DNA of 64,000 nucleotides from CAZRCZ01 sp964598765 (GTDB lineage Bacteria > Sumerlaeota > Sumerlaeia > MVZB01 > JAJFLK01): contig CAZRCZ010000011.1 in NCBI GenBank assembly GCA_964598765.1, positions 1 to 64,000 of the forward strand, in the 5' to 3' direction. Both the position numbers and the translations under genes were made by a program. The notes beneath the pieces were generated by a model, which made no database searches, was not told the DNA's origin, and was given only the letters and a program-made list of their open reading frames with translations. Positions 17,469 through 26,383 of the stretch are shown here, in pieces; position 1 is the stretch's first letter; every line of letters starts with the position of its first letter.

Positions 17469-18296
17469 ATGGCTTCTCTCCAACGAACAAAGGGACCGAC
17501 TCCACGAGCACGAAGACGACGCGCCGAAGACCAAAAGAAGGGTTTCATTGCCGGCTTTCTTGGTTTTCTATCGGGATTGTTTCGCCTGATTCTGGCGACG
17601 ACCCTCTTTTTTGCCGTCCTCGTCGTCGCAAGCTACTACGTCATCGGTTACTTCATCAAGGGGCAGGAAATTCCCGCTCCCGACGTCAAAGCAAGGTCGG
17701 TGACCGAAGCGCTCGACATCATGAAGAAATGGAACCTCACGTTGAGCATGGAACGGGAGGAACCGAGCGACGCCGTGGCTCAGGGGGAAATAATTCGGCA
17801 GGATCCCCAGCCGGGAGCGATGATTAAATCGCGTAGCCCGATTCGGGTGATCGTCAGCAGCGGACCCAAGCATCTTCCCTTGCCCGCCGAACTAACCGCC
17901 ATCAATCGCCGCGAAACGGGAATTCGGCTGAGAGAAATGGGATTGCGCGTGGGAAACGTCGCTTATGTCACGGTTCCGGGACAAGCCAACGAAACCGTCT
18001 TGGCGCTTGATCCTCCCGTGGGAACGGGCGTCCCGCCCGGTTCCGCCGTCAATCTTCTGGTCGCCTCCGACCTTCCCAATCGCCAAACTTCCGTTCCCGA
18101 TCTTTATGGTCTGACGCTCGAATTGGCGAAGGCCGAACTGCAAAAATGCGGGTTGAGTTTGGTCGAAGTGAAGGAAGAAGCGGCCAACGGCGTCGAACCG
18201 GGGACCATCCATTGGCAAAAGCCGGAAGCCGGGACGCCGATCACGCCGGGGGTGGAAGTTCACGTCGGCATCGCGCCGACAAATCCATCTCCTTAG
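17469..18296 (+). CDS. Membrane-anchored PASTA-repeat protein
   Basis: A 275-residue protein with a basic cytoplasmic tail, one membrane segment (residues about 37-63) and three PASTA-like repeats outside. Each has the GxxxxxAxxxL...V pattern and ends in P-GT or PG blocks (QDPQPGAMIKSRSPIRVIVSSG; DPPVGTGVPPGSAVNLLVAS; WQKPEAGTPITPGVEVHVGI). PASTA domains bind peptidoglycan fragments and usually sit on PknB kinases or PBPs; here no catalytic domain is attached. A kinase lacking PASTA is encoded at 58821. Likely a cell-wall sensor or tether. Confidence 0.82.
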   Translation: MASLQRTKGPTPRARRRRAEDQKKGFIAGFLGFLSGLFRLILATTLFFAVLVVASYYVIGYFIKGQEIPAPDVKARSVTEALDIMKKWNLTLSMEREEPSDAVAQGEIIRQDPQPGAMIKSRSPIRVIVSSGPKHLPLPAELTAINRRETGIRLREMGLRVGNVAYVTVPGQANETVLALDPPVGTGVPPGSAVNLLVASDLPNRQTSVPDLYGLTLELAKAELQKCGLSLVEVKEEAANGVEPGTIHWQKPEAGTPITPGVEVHVGIAPTNPSP

Positions 18297-18377
18297 GATA
18301 GGATGTGGCAAAGGAGTCGGGTGTGAGTTTAGTCATGATATTGTGTCGCGCCTTGCATGTTCCCAACAAAGCCGGTT

Positions 18378-18507
18378 ACCACCAAGTCACCAAGACACGA
18401 AGAAGAAGCCACGGATTGCACGGATGCCACGGATATAAAAACGGATATAAAAGATGACTTGTCATATTTGATCTTCTCTTCTGTGTGTCTTGGTGACTTG
18501 GTGGTGA
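18378..18507. repeat. Inverted accaagtcaccaagacac repeat
   Basis: Arms at about 18378-18408 and 18474-18507 are inverted copies of the word accaccaagtcaccaagac; between them are ccacggattgcacgg words of the second repeat family. It lies between convergent genes (PASTA protein and epimerase) and could end transcription from both sides. Single arms of the same family occur at 38767-38796 and 43137-43165. Confidence 0.75.
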
Positions 18508-18522
18508 AAAAAACACCGGGAC

Positions 18523-19479
18523 TCAAAATGTCTCCATCACACTTCGCAAAATCTCGTCTATCCCCTTCGGCTTTTTCCATTCAATCACCGACCGCAACTT
18601 GATCAAATCCGGAACGCGGCGGCTCATGTCCTCGAAATCGGGACCGAACGCCTTCTCAAACGGCACGAACCGGATTTCGGAAGGGCTCCCGGTCAGCGCG
18701 ACGACCTTGCGCGCCAAATCCAGAATGCTGATTTCCTGATCGCTTCCGATGTTGAAAACCTCTCCCGCCGAGCGAGGATGCTCCATCAGTTCAATCACGG
18801 CGCGGACGACGTCGGCGACATGCGTGAAACAGCGCGTCTGCGTTCCGTCGCCATAGACGGTGATCGCCTCCCCCTTGCGCGCTTGGGCGAGGAATCTTGG
18901 GACGACCATGCCGTAGCGTCCGGTCTGGCGCGGGCCGACGGTGTTGAAAAACCGCCCGATCACCGTCGGAAGTTTTTGCTCCTTCCAATAGGCCAGCGCG
19001 AGAAATTCGTCTATCGCCTTGCTACAGGCGTAGGCCCAGCGCGGACAGGTCGTCGGACCGAGAAGCAGGTCGTCGGCTTCGGCCAACGGGATTTTCACCC
19101 CCTTGCCGTAAACCTCCGAGGTCGAGGCGAGAAAAACTTTTTTCTTGTGCCGCGCCGCCGATTCCAAAACCACTTCGGCGCCGCGGATGTTGGTTTCGAT
19201 GGTGTGGATCGGATGTTCAAAAACAAGCTGAACGCCGACGGCGGCGGCAAGGTGAAACACGCCGTCGGCGCGCGCGATCAGTCCGTCCATCACCTTGGCG
19301 TCGGTGACGTTCGCAATCGTGTGGCCGAATCGTTTGTCGCCGATGATCCCTTGCAGATTATTGAGGGTGCCCGTGGAGAGGTCGTCTAGGACGTGGACGG
19401 AATCGCCGCGGCAAAGCAAGGCTTCCGCCAAATGGGAACCGATAAATCCCGCGCCGCCGGTGATGAGGTAGCTGGACAT
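18523..19479 (-). CDS. NAD-dependent nucleotide-sugar epimerase/dehydratase (SDR family)
   Basis: A 318-residue extended SDR protein with TGGAGFIGSHL at the N-terminus, STSEVYGK as the catalytic Ser/Thr region, and YACSKAIDE giving the YxxxK catalytic pair. Members act on UDP- or GDP-sugars; UDP-glucuronate decarboxylase or UDP-glucose 4-epimerase-like roles are possible. ATG 19479 places the glycine motif at residue 7, as is normal; the longer frame is not needed. No strong ribosome site is visible. Confidence 0.87.
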   Translation of the reverse strand: MSSYLITGGAGFIGSHLAEALLCRGDSVHVLDDLSTGTLNNLQGIIGDKRFGHTIANVTDAKVMDGLIARADGVFHLAAAVGVQLVFEHPIHTIETNIRGAEVVLESAARHKKKVFLASTSEVYGKGVKIPLAEADDLLLGPTTCPRWAYACSKAIDEFLALAYWKEQKLPTVIGRFFNTVGPRQTGRYGMVVPRFLAQARKGEAITVYGDGTQTRCFTHVADVVRAVIELMEHPRSAGEVFNIGSDQEISILDLARKVVALTGSPSEIRFVPFEKAFGPDFEDMSRRVPDLIKLRSVIEWKKPKGIDEILRSVMETF

Positions 19480-19525
19480 AACGTTTGAAACCCGCTGTTT
19501 GATTCTCAGACAGGCAGATGTCGGC

Positions 19526-19870
19526 TCAGTCACCCTCAAACGCTTTGGAGAGACAAGCTCGAACCGCCGCCCAATCCCGTTCGCTCAGACGACCGATCCG
19601 CTGAACTTCGGATTGCAAGACAGTCTGCAAATAGGATCGAAAGGCCGAGGCCCGACGCAACCCGACAGCATGCCAATTTTCGAGCAAACAATCCATTGGG
19701 GTAGCGGCGGCGGCAAGATTGCTCGTCAAAAGTCCAACAATAACGTCAGGCCGATGCGATTGGTAAGCGCGACTTGAGACAACGACGACGGGGCGACGCT
19801 TGGTGACGCGCGCGCCCGCGAACTCCACGGTCCCCACGTCGCCGGGTTCAAGAGGGAGAGGATTGCTCAT
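19526..19870 (-). CDS. PemK/MazF-like mRNA endoribonuclease toxin
   Basis: A 114-residue protein with the MazF-fold pattern: PLEPGDVGTVEFAGARVTKRRPVVVVSSRAYQ, then DVIVGLLTSN and LLENWHAVGL. The family cleaves mRNA and is blocked by an upstream-encoded antitoxin. Its ATG lies inside the 3' end of the 73-residue gene before it (23-base overlap), the usual arrangement for a toxin-antitoxin pair. Confidence 0.82.
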   Translation of the reverse strand: MSNPLPLEPGDVGTVEFAGARVTKRRPVVVVSSRAYQSHRPDVIVGLLTSNLAAAATPMDCLLENWHAVGLRRASAFRSYLQTVLQSEVQRIGRLSERDWAAVRACLSKAFEGD

Positions 19871-20069
19871 CCGTTTCCATCAAGCTGATCGCCCGGTTCC
19901 TGCAATGAACGCCGAAGTCGCGGATGTCCTCTTCGCTCCACTCCTCGCTGTAATCCACGACGGACTCCGGGGGGATGCTTTGCAGAAGTTTCGAGGCCAG
20001 CTCGAAACGCTCGGGCGCGGCCAGTTTTTTCATGGCTTGATCGTAAAGCTGTTCGGCGCCTTGATTCAT
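19848..20069 (-). CDS. Probable antitoxin of the PemK-like toxin
   Basis: A 73-residue acidic protein (MNQGAEQLYDQAMKKLAAPE...) with the look of short addiction-module antitoxins: a helical N-terminal half with PERFELASKLLQSIP and an acidic tail (DYSEEWSEEDIRDF). It overlaps the toxin gene by 23 bases on the same strand. No DNA-binding motif is obvious. Role inferred mainly from position. Confidence 0.65.
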   Translation of the reverse strand: MNQGAEQLYDQAMKKLAAPERFELASKLLQSIPPESVVDYSEEWSEEDIRDFGVHCRNRAISLMETDEQSSPS

Positions 20070-20132
20070 GCGGCCTTTCCCTTTTCCACAAAGCTATTCT
20101 TTCACAAATTCCGCGAACGGCGCAATCGCCAA

Positions 20133-21092
20133 TCAGCGCAAATGCTTTGAGGGATTTCCCGCCGGCTTCAAGTAGCCCATGTAATCCAGCCACTCGCCGA
20201 ATCGGTCAATCCATCCGTCCACGGGCAAATTCTGCTTCTTCATCCCGAAGCCGTGGCCTCCCTTGGCGTAGATGTGCAATTCGACGGGACGGTGCGCCGC
20301 CTTCCAGCGCGAGGCGATTCCGATGCTCGATCCGGCGAGAGGATCGTCGTTGGCGGCTAGAACGAAAAGCGGCGGCGCGTCGGGCGTGACCGGTTTTTCG
20401 GATAAAATGCCGCCATAGATCGGAGCCGCGAAATTGGGCCGGCTCTCCGCGTCGCTTTCCAGCACGACGCCGGTCGTCACCCCTCCCCCCGCCGAGAATC
20501 CCATGATCCCGATTCGGTCGGGCGCGATCTTCCACTCGGCGGCGCGGCTCCGGACGAGTTTGATCGCCTGTTTGCCATCGGCGACCGCGAGGGGCACGAC
20601 CCGCATCGTTTCCGGATCGTCTTTCAGTCCCGCGTATTTGTCCGTCTCCTCCGCTTTGGCGATTCCCGCCATCAGCGCCGACATCCCCTTGCGCAAGTCC
20701 TCCTCCGTGACGCCGGTGTCGGCCAGACGGTATTTCAGGACAAACGCCGCGACGCCGCGCTCGTTGAGCCACCGCGCGACCTGAACGCCCTCATGCTCGT
20801 AGGCGAGAATCCTGAATCCGCCGCCGGGGCAGATGATGATCGCGGTTCCGTTGGCCTTGGCGGGATCGGGAAGAAACGGAGTCAGCGTCGGCTCGACGAC
20901 GTTGTGAATGACCTTCTCGTGGTTGAGCAGAATCTCGGATTCGGTCCGCTTTCCGATCCAGTCCTCGGAACCCGGAGGGGGGCCGGGCCAGATGCGGATT
21001 GCGGGACTTTGCGCCACGGTGACTGCCGGGATCCCCCAAGCGGCGATGATCGAAAAAATGACGGCGATTCCGGAAAGATGAGCGGTTCGCAT
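20133..21092 (-). CDS. Secreted alpha/beta-hydrolase (esterase/acetylxylan-esterase-like)
   Basis: A 319-residue protein with signal peptide (residues 1-27, ending VAQ) and an alpha/beta-hydrolase domain. The oxyanion region reads IIICPGGGFR, and the nucleophile elbow is GFSAGGG; Asp and His of the triad are likely in LAANDDPL and GGHGFGMK. The family includes BD-FAE/endo-1,4-xylanase-associated esterases that deacylate polysaccharides. ATG 21092 follows an aagggga site; the longer frame reads into the repeat array. It diverges from purD. Confidence 0.85.
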   Translation of the reverse strand: MRTAHLSGIAVIFSIIAAWGIPAVTVAQSPAIRIWPGPPPGSEDWIGKRTESEILLNHEKVIHNVVEPTLTPFLPDPAKANGTAIIICPGGGFRILAYEHEGVQVARWLNERGVAAFVLKYRLADTGVTEEDLRKGMSALMAGIAKAEETDKYAGLKDDPETMRVVPLAVADGKQAIKLVRSRAAEWKIAPDRIGIMGFSAGGGVTTGVVLESDAESRPNFAAPIYGGILSEKPVTPDAPPLFVLAANDDPLAGSSIGIASRWKAAHRPVELHIYAKGGHGFGMKKQNLPVDGWIDRFGEWLDYMGYLKPAGNPSKHLR

Positions 21093-21131
21093 TGATGAAT
21101 CCCCTTCCTGCTTGAATTCCGGTTGATTTTT

Positions 21132-21162
21132 GAGCAAGAGCAAGAGTAAGAGCAAGTGCAAG
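21132..21162. repeat. AGAGCA-type purine array
   Basis: A short tandem array of agagca/agagta units lies between the esterase and purD genes, just before the purD ribosome site. Similar arrays lie at 48731-48765 and 60051-60085. Confidence 0.7.
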
Positions 21163-21186
21163 TATGATTTTCGCGGTGGGATACGA

Positions 21187-22497
21187 ATGAACATTTTGAT
21201 TATTGGCGGAGGAGGAAGGGAACACGCGCTGGCGTGGAAGATCAGGCAAAGTCCGCTTTGCGGGACGCTTTATTGCGCGCCGGGGAATCCGGGAATCGCG
21301 GAATTGGCGGAGTGCCTAGACCTTGATCTTAAGCCGCCCTACGGTTCGCTTTTGGATTGGTGCAAAAAGGAAAAAATTGATTTGGTCGTCGTCGGACCGG
21401 AAGACCCGCTCGCGCACGGGATCGTGGACGCGCTGGCCGGAGCGGGGATCGAGGCGTTCGGGCCGCGCGCGGCAGGCGCCAAGATCGAAGCCTCCAAAAA
21501 ATTCGCCAAGGAGATCATGGCGTCGGCGGGGATTCCGACCGCATCGGCAAAAACTTTCGCCTCTTCGGCGGAAGCCATCGCGCATCTCGACCATTTTTCG
21601 CCCCCTTATGTCATCAAGGCCGACGGACTCGCGGCGGGCAAGGGAGTGACGGTCGCCGCGACGCGCGAGGAGGCGGTCGGCGCGATTCGCTCCGCGCTGG
21701 ACGAAAAAGTTTTCGGGTCCGCCGGAAGCGAAGTCTTGATCGAGGAATATCTGCAGGGGTTTGAAGCGAGCCTTTTGGCCTTCACCGACGGCCGGACCGT
21801 CCGCGCGATGGACTCGGCGGAGGATCACAAACCGCTCTTGGACGGCGACAAGGGACCGAACACCGGCGGCATGGGAACGATCTCCCCTTCGCGCATGACG
21901 GAAGCGCACCGACGGGAAGCCATTGTCAAAATTCTTGAGCCGTGCGTCACCGAGCTTCGCCGTCGCGGGATTGATTATCGCGGCGTCCTTTACGCCGGCC
22001 TGATGGTCACGCGCGAAGGACCAAAGGTGATCGAATTCAACTGCCGGTTCGGCGATCCCGAAACGCAGGTGCTTTTGCCGCGTCTTGAGAATGATCTGGT
22101 CGAGGTCATGCTCGCCTGCGTTCGCGGGACGCTGGATCAAATCCAACTCCGCTGGCGATCCGAGGCGTGCGTCTGCGTCGTCGCGGCGTCGGGGGGATAC
22201 CCCGGCTCCTATGAAAAAGGTAAAATCATCGAAGGCTTGGACGCGGGCGATGTGGCACAGCCGCCCTCGGCTGAGAAGGAAAAGGCAACGGAACCCATCG
22301 TCTTCCACGCAGGGACGGCCAAAGATGCGCAGGGGCGGATTGTCACCTCCGGCGGTCGCGTCCTCGGCGTGACGAGCTTGGGAAAAGATTTGCCCTCCGC
22401 CCGCGCCCATGCCTATGCGCGATTGAGCCAAATTCATTTCGAGGGGATGCAATATCGGAAGGATATTGGGAACCGCCCAGCTCGCGCGATCTCCTAG
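21187..22497 (+). CDS. purD: Phosphoribosylamine--glycine ligase
   Basis: A 436-residue ATP-grasp enzyme, second step of de novo purine synthesis. It has ILIIGGGGREHALAW at the N-terminus, PYVIKADGLAAGKGV (ATP-grasp), GDKGPNTGGMGTISP and IEFNCRFGDPETQVLLP, all diagnostic. ATG 21187 is the proper start. Residues about 355-369 (VAQPPSAEKEKATEP) look like a translated cagccg palindrome and appear to be an insertion in the C-terminal domain, between the conserved IIEGLD and IVFHAGT segments. The rest looks intact. Confidence 0.96.
   Translation: MNILIIGGGGREHALAWKIRQSPLCGTLYCAPGNPGIAELAECLDLDLKPPYGSLLDWCKKEKIDLVVVGPEDPLAHGIVDALAGAGIEAFGPRAAGAKIEASKKFAKEIMASAGIPTASAKTFASSAEAIAHLDHFSPPYVIKADGLAAGKGVTVAATREEAVGAIRSALDEKVFGSAGSEVLIEEYLQGFEASLLAFTDGRTVRAMDSAEDHKPLLDGDKGPNTGGMGTISPSRMTEAHRREAIVKILEPCVTELRRRGIDYRGVLYAGLMVTREGPKVIEFNCRFGDPETQVLLPRLENDLVEVMLACVRGTLDQIQLRWRSEACVCVVAASGGYPGSYEKGKIIEGLDAGDVAQPPSAEKEKATEPIVFHAGTAKDAQGRIVTSGGRVLGVTSLGKDLPSARAHAYARLSQIHFEGMQYRKDIGNRPARAIS
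22250..22276 (+). repeat. Cagccg/cggctg palindrome inside purD
   Basis: The stretch begins tggcacagccg and continues to cggctg, the same word family as the free-standing palindrome at 30472-30497. It is in frame inside purD. Confidence 0.7.
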
Positions 22498-23109
22498 TCA
22501 GGGTTCAATTCCGATCAGCACGAGAGGAACGGCTGGTACACCTCGTCCTTGGCGAACGACATTATAAAATTCTCCCTCGTAGTAGGCGACTCCGGAACTC
22601 ATCTGGCTTTGGAGGGACTTCATGGGGAGGATTTCAATCCCCACATCAATTCGATCCCCAACGTAAAATGCGAGGTGCTTGACGAAGAGATCGTAAGCGA
22701 CGAACGCGTATTTGCCGAACTGAACCTCAACTGCCACGCGATCTTTGACGATATCCGTCTGGTTATAACTGAAGATCGGGGATTCGCCAGCGGCCTCGAT
22801 TTCGCGCTTTTGTTCTTCGGCGGACATCGTGAGCGTTTTACGAATGAGCTTCTCACCTCGCGTAACCCAATAGCTCACACGGCTCTCTTCCCAAGACTTT
22901 TCCCGAAGCAAGTGTTTGAACGAGGCGTTCATGTCGATCGGACTGAACAAGAGCTTCCCTCTCATGGTTTTTTCCTTGGAAACCTTCGTGCGGCACTTGT
23001 TCGCATCCACTTGAGAAATGACAAATTGAATCTCCCGCCAAAGATTGGGCTTGTGAACAAGAAGGAATTCGAGTCCGTTCAAATGCGAATACGTCTCCGC
23101 AATTTTCAT
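22498..23109 (-). CDS. BglII-family type II restriction endonuclease
   Basis: A 203-residue protein whose central part reads TDIVKDRVAVEVQFGKYAF. Asp119, Glu128 and Gln130 have exactly the D-x8-E-x-Q spacing of the BglII catalytic residues, and the HLNGLEFLL and YDLFVKHLAFY blocks fit the same family. BglII cuts A^GATCT and BstYI relatives cut RGATCY, so a GATC-core site is likely. ATG 23109 overlaps the methylase stop (ATGA). Its length is close to BglII's 223. Probably active. Confidence 0.85.
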   Translation of the reverse strand: MKIAETYSHLNGLEFLLVHKPNLWREIQFVISQVDANKCRTKVSKEKTMRGKLLFSPIDMNASFKHLLREKSWEESRVSYWVTRGEKLIRKTLTMSAEEQKREIEAAGESPIFSYNQTDIVKDRVAVEVQFGKYAFVAYDLFVKHLAFYVGDRIDVGIEILPMKSLQSQMSSGVAYYEGEFYNVVRQGRGVPAVPLVLIGIEP

Positions 23110-24077
23110 CGGTGGCTTCTTCTCCCGTATTTCACTCTCTTCTCGAGCATCGTCATTTGTCCGGTTTTCTTCCAAGGGGCGACGGTAAGACTATTTCCCG
23201 CTTCAATGGGGTCATAAACAGGTCTGTCCATCGGCCGGGTTCGCAAAGTCCCTTCAATCTCTTGTCGAATTCTGTCGCGAGCAATTTGAACGTATTTGGG
23301 GACCGTCTCCGCCCCAACGCCCCGTCGCGCATGACGAATGGCCGCAACGACGGCGGTTCCCGTGCCTAGGAATGGGTCCAAAACCCAATCACCCTCATTC
23401 GTCAGGGAAAGCACCAATCGCTCGATTAGCTCCACTGGAAACTGGCAGGGATGGATTGTTTTCTCGACATGGTTGCTTTTTACATTTGGAATGACCCAAA
23501 GGTCGCCGGGATTTTTGCCGAGAGGATTGCAGGAATACTGACCGGCCTTCGGCCCTTTGAAATATTTCTTGCCGGGGTATTTTTGAGGGACGCGCACGGC
23601 ATCGAGATCGAAAACGTAATCATCCGACTTTGTGAACCAGACGATTGTTTCATACCGTCCCGAAAAGCGTTGGCTACAGTGAAGTCCATGCTCAAAATGC
23701 CAAATGATGCGATTGCGCATCTTGAGGCCAAGCCCCGAAAATATGGGATAGAGCACGGTGTCCAGAGGGATGATGGATCCCTCGTCAACGTAATTGCCCA
23801 CCTGCCAGCAGATGCTTCCTCGATGCGACAAAACGCGCGCACACTCGGTGATGACCTGTTCTTGCTGACGCAGGTAAAGATCTAGGTGGAGCTTCTTTTC
23901 GTATTCTTTGCCGATATTGTAGGGAGGCGAGGTGACGACAAGCCGGATTGATTCGGACGGAATCGTCCTCAGAAGATCGAGACAATCTCCTGCATAGACG
24001 ACGGCATGATTTGAGAGCGCAAATTCATCTGAAATCTTGCGGTTCCCGTTGAACATGGCCAAATGGCGCGACTTCAT
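23106..24077 (-). CDS. Type II DNA methyltransferase (SPPY, beta-class order)
   Basis: A 323-residue methylase with the catalytic TSPPY at residues 49-53 preceding the SAM-binding DPFLGTGTAVVAA (about residue 235), the order of beta-class enzymes. TSPPY is most common in N4-cytosine methylases (as in M.BglII) but also occurs in some N6-adenine enzymes. It is directly upstream of, and overlapping with, the BglII-like nuclease gene, so it should protect the same GATC-core site. One AGATCT occurs inside the gene near 23879. Confidence 0.9.
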   Translation of the reverse strand: MKSRHLAMFNGNRKISDEFALSNHAVVYAGDCLDLLRTIPSESIRLVVTSPPYNIGKEYEKKLHLDLYLRQQEQVITECARVLSHRGSICWQVGNYVDEGSIIPLDTVLYPIFSGLGLKMRNRIIWHFEHGLHCSQRFSGRYETIVWFTKSDDYVFDLDAVRVPQKYPGKKYFKGPKAGQYSCNPLGKNPGDLWVIPNVKSNHVEKTIHPCQFPVELIERLVLSLTNEGDWVLDPFLGTGTAVVAAIRHARRGVGAETVPKYVQIARDRIRQEIEGTLRTRPMDRPVYDPIEAGNSLTVAPWKKTGQMTMLEKRVKYGRRSHR

Positions 24078-24293
24078 TCTTGTCTTCTTACCTCATCATA
24101 CGTGGAAAACCCACCCGTGTCTTATCTCATTTTGTCCGAAATCTTAAAAGTCAAAAATAAGGGCGTTTCGGTTCGGCGCGAAGTCCCCGACGCTTGAATC
24201 GGCTCCGAACTCGGCTTAAGATGAAATTGACCAATTGCGAACAACTACGGGCAAAACGCCCGAGAAAATTTGCCATTCGCAATTCTCAATTCC

Positions 24294-25634
24294 ATGCCTC
24301 TTCAACTTCCCATCTACCTTGACTCCCATGCGACGACCCCTTGCGATCCCCGCGTCGTCGAGGCGATGTTGCCATGCTTCACGAAGAAATTCGGCAACGC
24401 GGCCAGCCGGAATCACCCCTTCGGCTGGGAGGCGGAGGCGCTCGTCGAGAATGCCCGAGAGCAAATCGCCAAGCTCATCAACTGCAATCCGAGGGAGATC
24501 GTCTTCACTTCGGGCGCGACCGAATCTGACAATTTGGCCATCAAGGGGGTCGCGCATTTCCGGAAATTCGAGGGACAGACACGCGCATCACAGCCGGGGG
24601 TGGCTGTGCCACATTCACCCTCGGCGGACCAGTTCCCAAATTTTCACGCCCCCAATGGCAAACACATCATAACCAGCGTGATCGAGCACAAGGCGGTGCT
24701 CGATACCTGCAAGCGGTTGGAGAAGGAAGGTTTCCGCGTCACCTATTTGCCCGTCGGCAAGGATGGGCGCGTCCAGTCCGCGGACGTGGAGAAAGTCCTT
24801 TGCGCCGACACGATCCTCGTCAGCGTGATGTTTGCCAACAACGAAATCGGAACGATTCAGCCGATCGCGGAGATCGGCGCGCTCTGCAAACGCAAAGGGG
24901 TCTTCTTTCATTGCGACGCGGTTCAGGCGCTGGCCTATCTCCCCTGCGACGTTCAGGCTTTGGGGATTGATCTGCTCTCGATCTCCGGCCACAAAATGTA
25001 TGGTCCGAAGGGGGTCGGCGCGCTTTACGTCCGGCGGCGCGATCCGCGCATCCGGCTCGAGCCGATGATGGACGGCGGCGGACACGAGCGCGGCATTCGA
25101 TCCGGCACGCTGAACGTCCCCGGCATCGTCGGGCTGGGTAAGGCGGCGGAGATCGTCTTGCAGGAACGGGAGCAAGACGCCGAACGGATCAAACAACTCC
25201 GCGACCGGCTTTTACAAAAAATCACAACCGCGCTTCCCGACACGGTCATCAACGGCTCGATGGAGCATCGTTTGCCGAACAACCTGAACGTCTCTTTTCC
25301 CGGCGTGGACGGCGAGGCGCTGTTGTCGGGGATGAGCGGCGTCGCCGTATCGTCCGGTTCGGCCTGCATGTCGGCGACGCTGGAGCCTTCCTACGTCTTG
25401 GCCGCGTTGGGGGCAAGCGAGGCTGTCGCCCATTCCTCCATCCGGTTCGGGTTGCATCGGTTCACGACCGAGGAGGATATAGATTACACCGCCGAGTTGT
25501 GCGTTCGGACGGTTCAGCGTTTGAGGAAAGAATCGCCGATGTTGGTTCGAGTTGGAGACACGGATCAAGGCGATTGCCGAACGGCGAAGGCAATCAATCG
25601 CGGAGAATCGGACCGAAGGGGAGAACCGTCGTAA
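24294..25634 (+). CDS. Cysteine desulfurase (IscS/NifS family)
   Basis: A 446-residue PLP enzyme that takes sulfur from cysteine for Fe-S clusters and tRNA thiolation. It has YLDSHATTPCDPRV, TSGATESDNLAIKG, His132, the PLP lysine in SGHKMYGPKGVG (Lys234), and catalytic Cys358 in SSGSACMS. Residues about 93-120 are an insertion relative to IscS, and include SQPGVAVPHSPS from a cagccg palindrome. No iscU-like gene follows. The 3' end overlaps the convergent methyltransferase gene by 70 bases. Confidence 0.95.
   Translation: MPLQLPIYLDSHATTPCDPRVVEAMLPCFTKKFGNAASRNHPFGWEAEALVENAREQIAKLINCNPREIVFTSGATESDNLAIKGVAHFRKFEGQTRASQPGVAVPHSPSADQFPNFHAPNGKHIITSVIEHKAVLDTCKRLEKEGFRVTYLPVGKDGRVQSADVEKVLCADTILVSVMFANNEIGTIQPIAEIGALCKRKGVFFHCDAVQALAYLPCDVQALGIDLLSISGHKMYGPKGVGALYVRRRDPRIRLEPMMDGGGHERGIRSGTLNVPGIVGLGKAAEIVLQEREQDAERIKQLRDRLLQKITTALPDTVINGSMEHRLPNNLNVSFPGVDGEALLSGMSGVAVSSGSACMSATLEPSYVLAALGASEAVAHSSIRFGLHRFTTEEDIDYTAELCVRTVQRLRKESPMLVRVGDTDQGDCRTAKAINRGESDRRGEPS
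24589..24608 (+). repeat. Cacagccg palindrome inside cysteine desulfurase gene
   Basis: The 20-base near-palindrome cacagccgggggtggctgtg lies in frame inside the coding region. The word family matches 22250, 30472 and 39584. Confidence 0.75.
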
Positions 25635-26383
25635 TCCCCGAATTGTTTTTCCAACCGCAGGCCCGCCGATTCAAACATCCGCGCAAGCTCCTCCACCGAA
25701 TAGACGCGGACCGATTCGGTCCACTCGACCGATTCTCCGGACGCATCGCTCCACTGGACCCGCTTCCGGATCCGTTGCGCCGCCGGATCGAATCGCCGCC
25801 GTTCCAGAACGCGGATGCCGTTGCGCAAAATTTTCTCCGAGGCGTCGGTCAAATACGTTTCCAAGTGCCCCCGGTTGATGTGATCCAGAACGAAAATGCC
25901 GGAAGGTTTGAGCGTTCGCGCGATCTCGCCGATGACGCGCGCGTTCTCGGCGTCCGAATCGAAATAGCCGAAACTGGTGAAGAGATTGACGACGACATCC
26001 CAGCACGCGGAATGAAACGGCAGGTGACGCATGTCCCCTTCGATCAAGCCGTGGCGATGGGGCAGTCCGTCGCTGGACGTGCGGGCCATGGAACGGCAGT
26101 AATGACGCGCCTGCGAGAGCAACGCGCGCGAAAGATCAAGTCCGACCCCCCAGCCTAGCAACGGAACCAACTGACCCAAATGCCGCCCGGGACCGCAACA
26201 GAGATCGAGGAGGCGGACTCCCGGCTTTAACTTGAGAGTCGAGCGGAGAAATTCCACCGCGCGCGCGGCGTCGGATTCGTCGCGGTGCGCGTAGAGATCG
26301 AGATACCCGGCGCCAAACGCCTTGCGATACCAAGCCGAGTCATGCGCCTCGGCGGGGGAAGGGTGGGTGAGCAGTTGGTCCAT
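25565..26383 (-). CDS. Class I SAM-dependent methyltransferase
   Basis: A 272-residue protein with LLDLCCGPGRHLGQLV (motif I) and IEGDMRHLPFHSACWDVVVNLFTSFGY (motifs II-III), standard for class I methyltransferases. It is adjacent to the NtrC-like gene on the same strand (the stop of one meets the ATG-side of the next within one base). Substrate unknown. Its 3' end overlaps the cysteine desulfurase gene. Confidence 0.85.
   Translation of the reverse strand: MDQLLTHPSPAEAHDSAWYRKAFGAGYLDLYAHRDESDAARAVEFLRSTLKLKPGVRLLDLCCGPGRHLGQLVPLLGWGVGLDLSRALLSQARHYCRSMARTSSDGLPHRHGLIEGDMRHLPFHSACWDVVVNLFTSFGYFDSDAENARVIGEIARTLKPSGIFVLDHINRGHLETYLTDASEKILRNGIRVLERRRFDPAAQRIRKRVQWSDASGESVEWTESVRVYSVEELARMFESAGLRLEKQFGDYDGSPLRSDSPRLIAFAVRQSP

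Noticed and set aside
21132..21162. CRISPR-like short repeats
   Set aside because: Units are 6 bases, tandem, with no spacers; a purine microsatellite.
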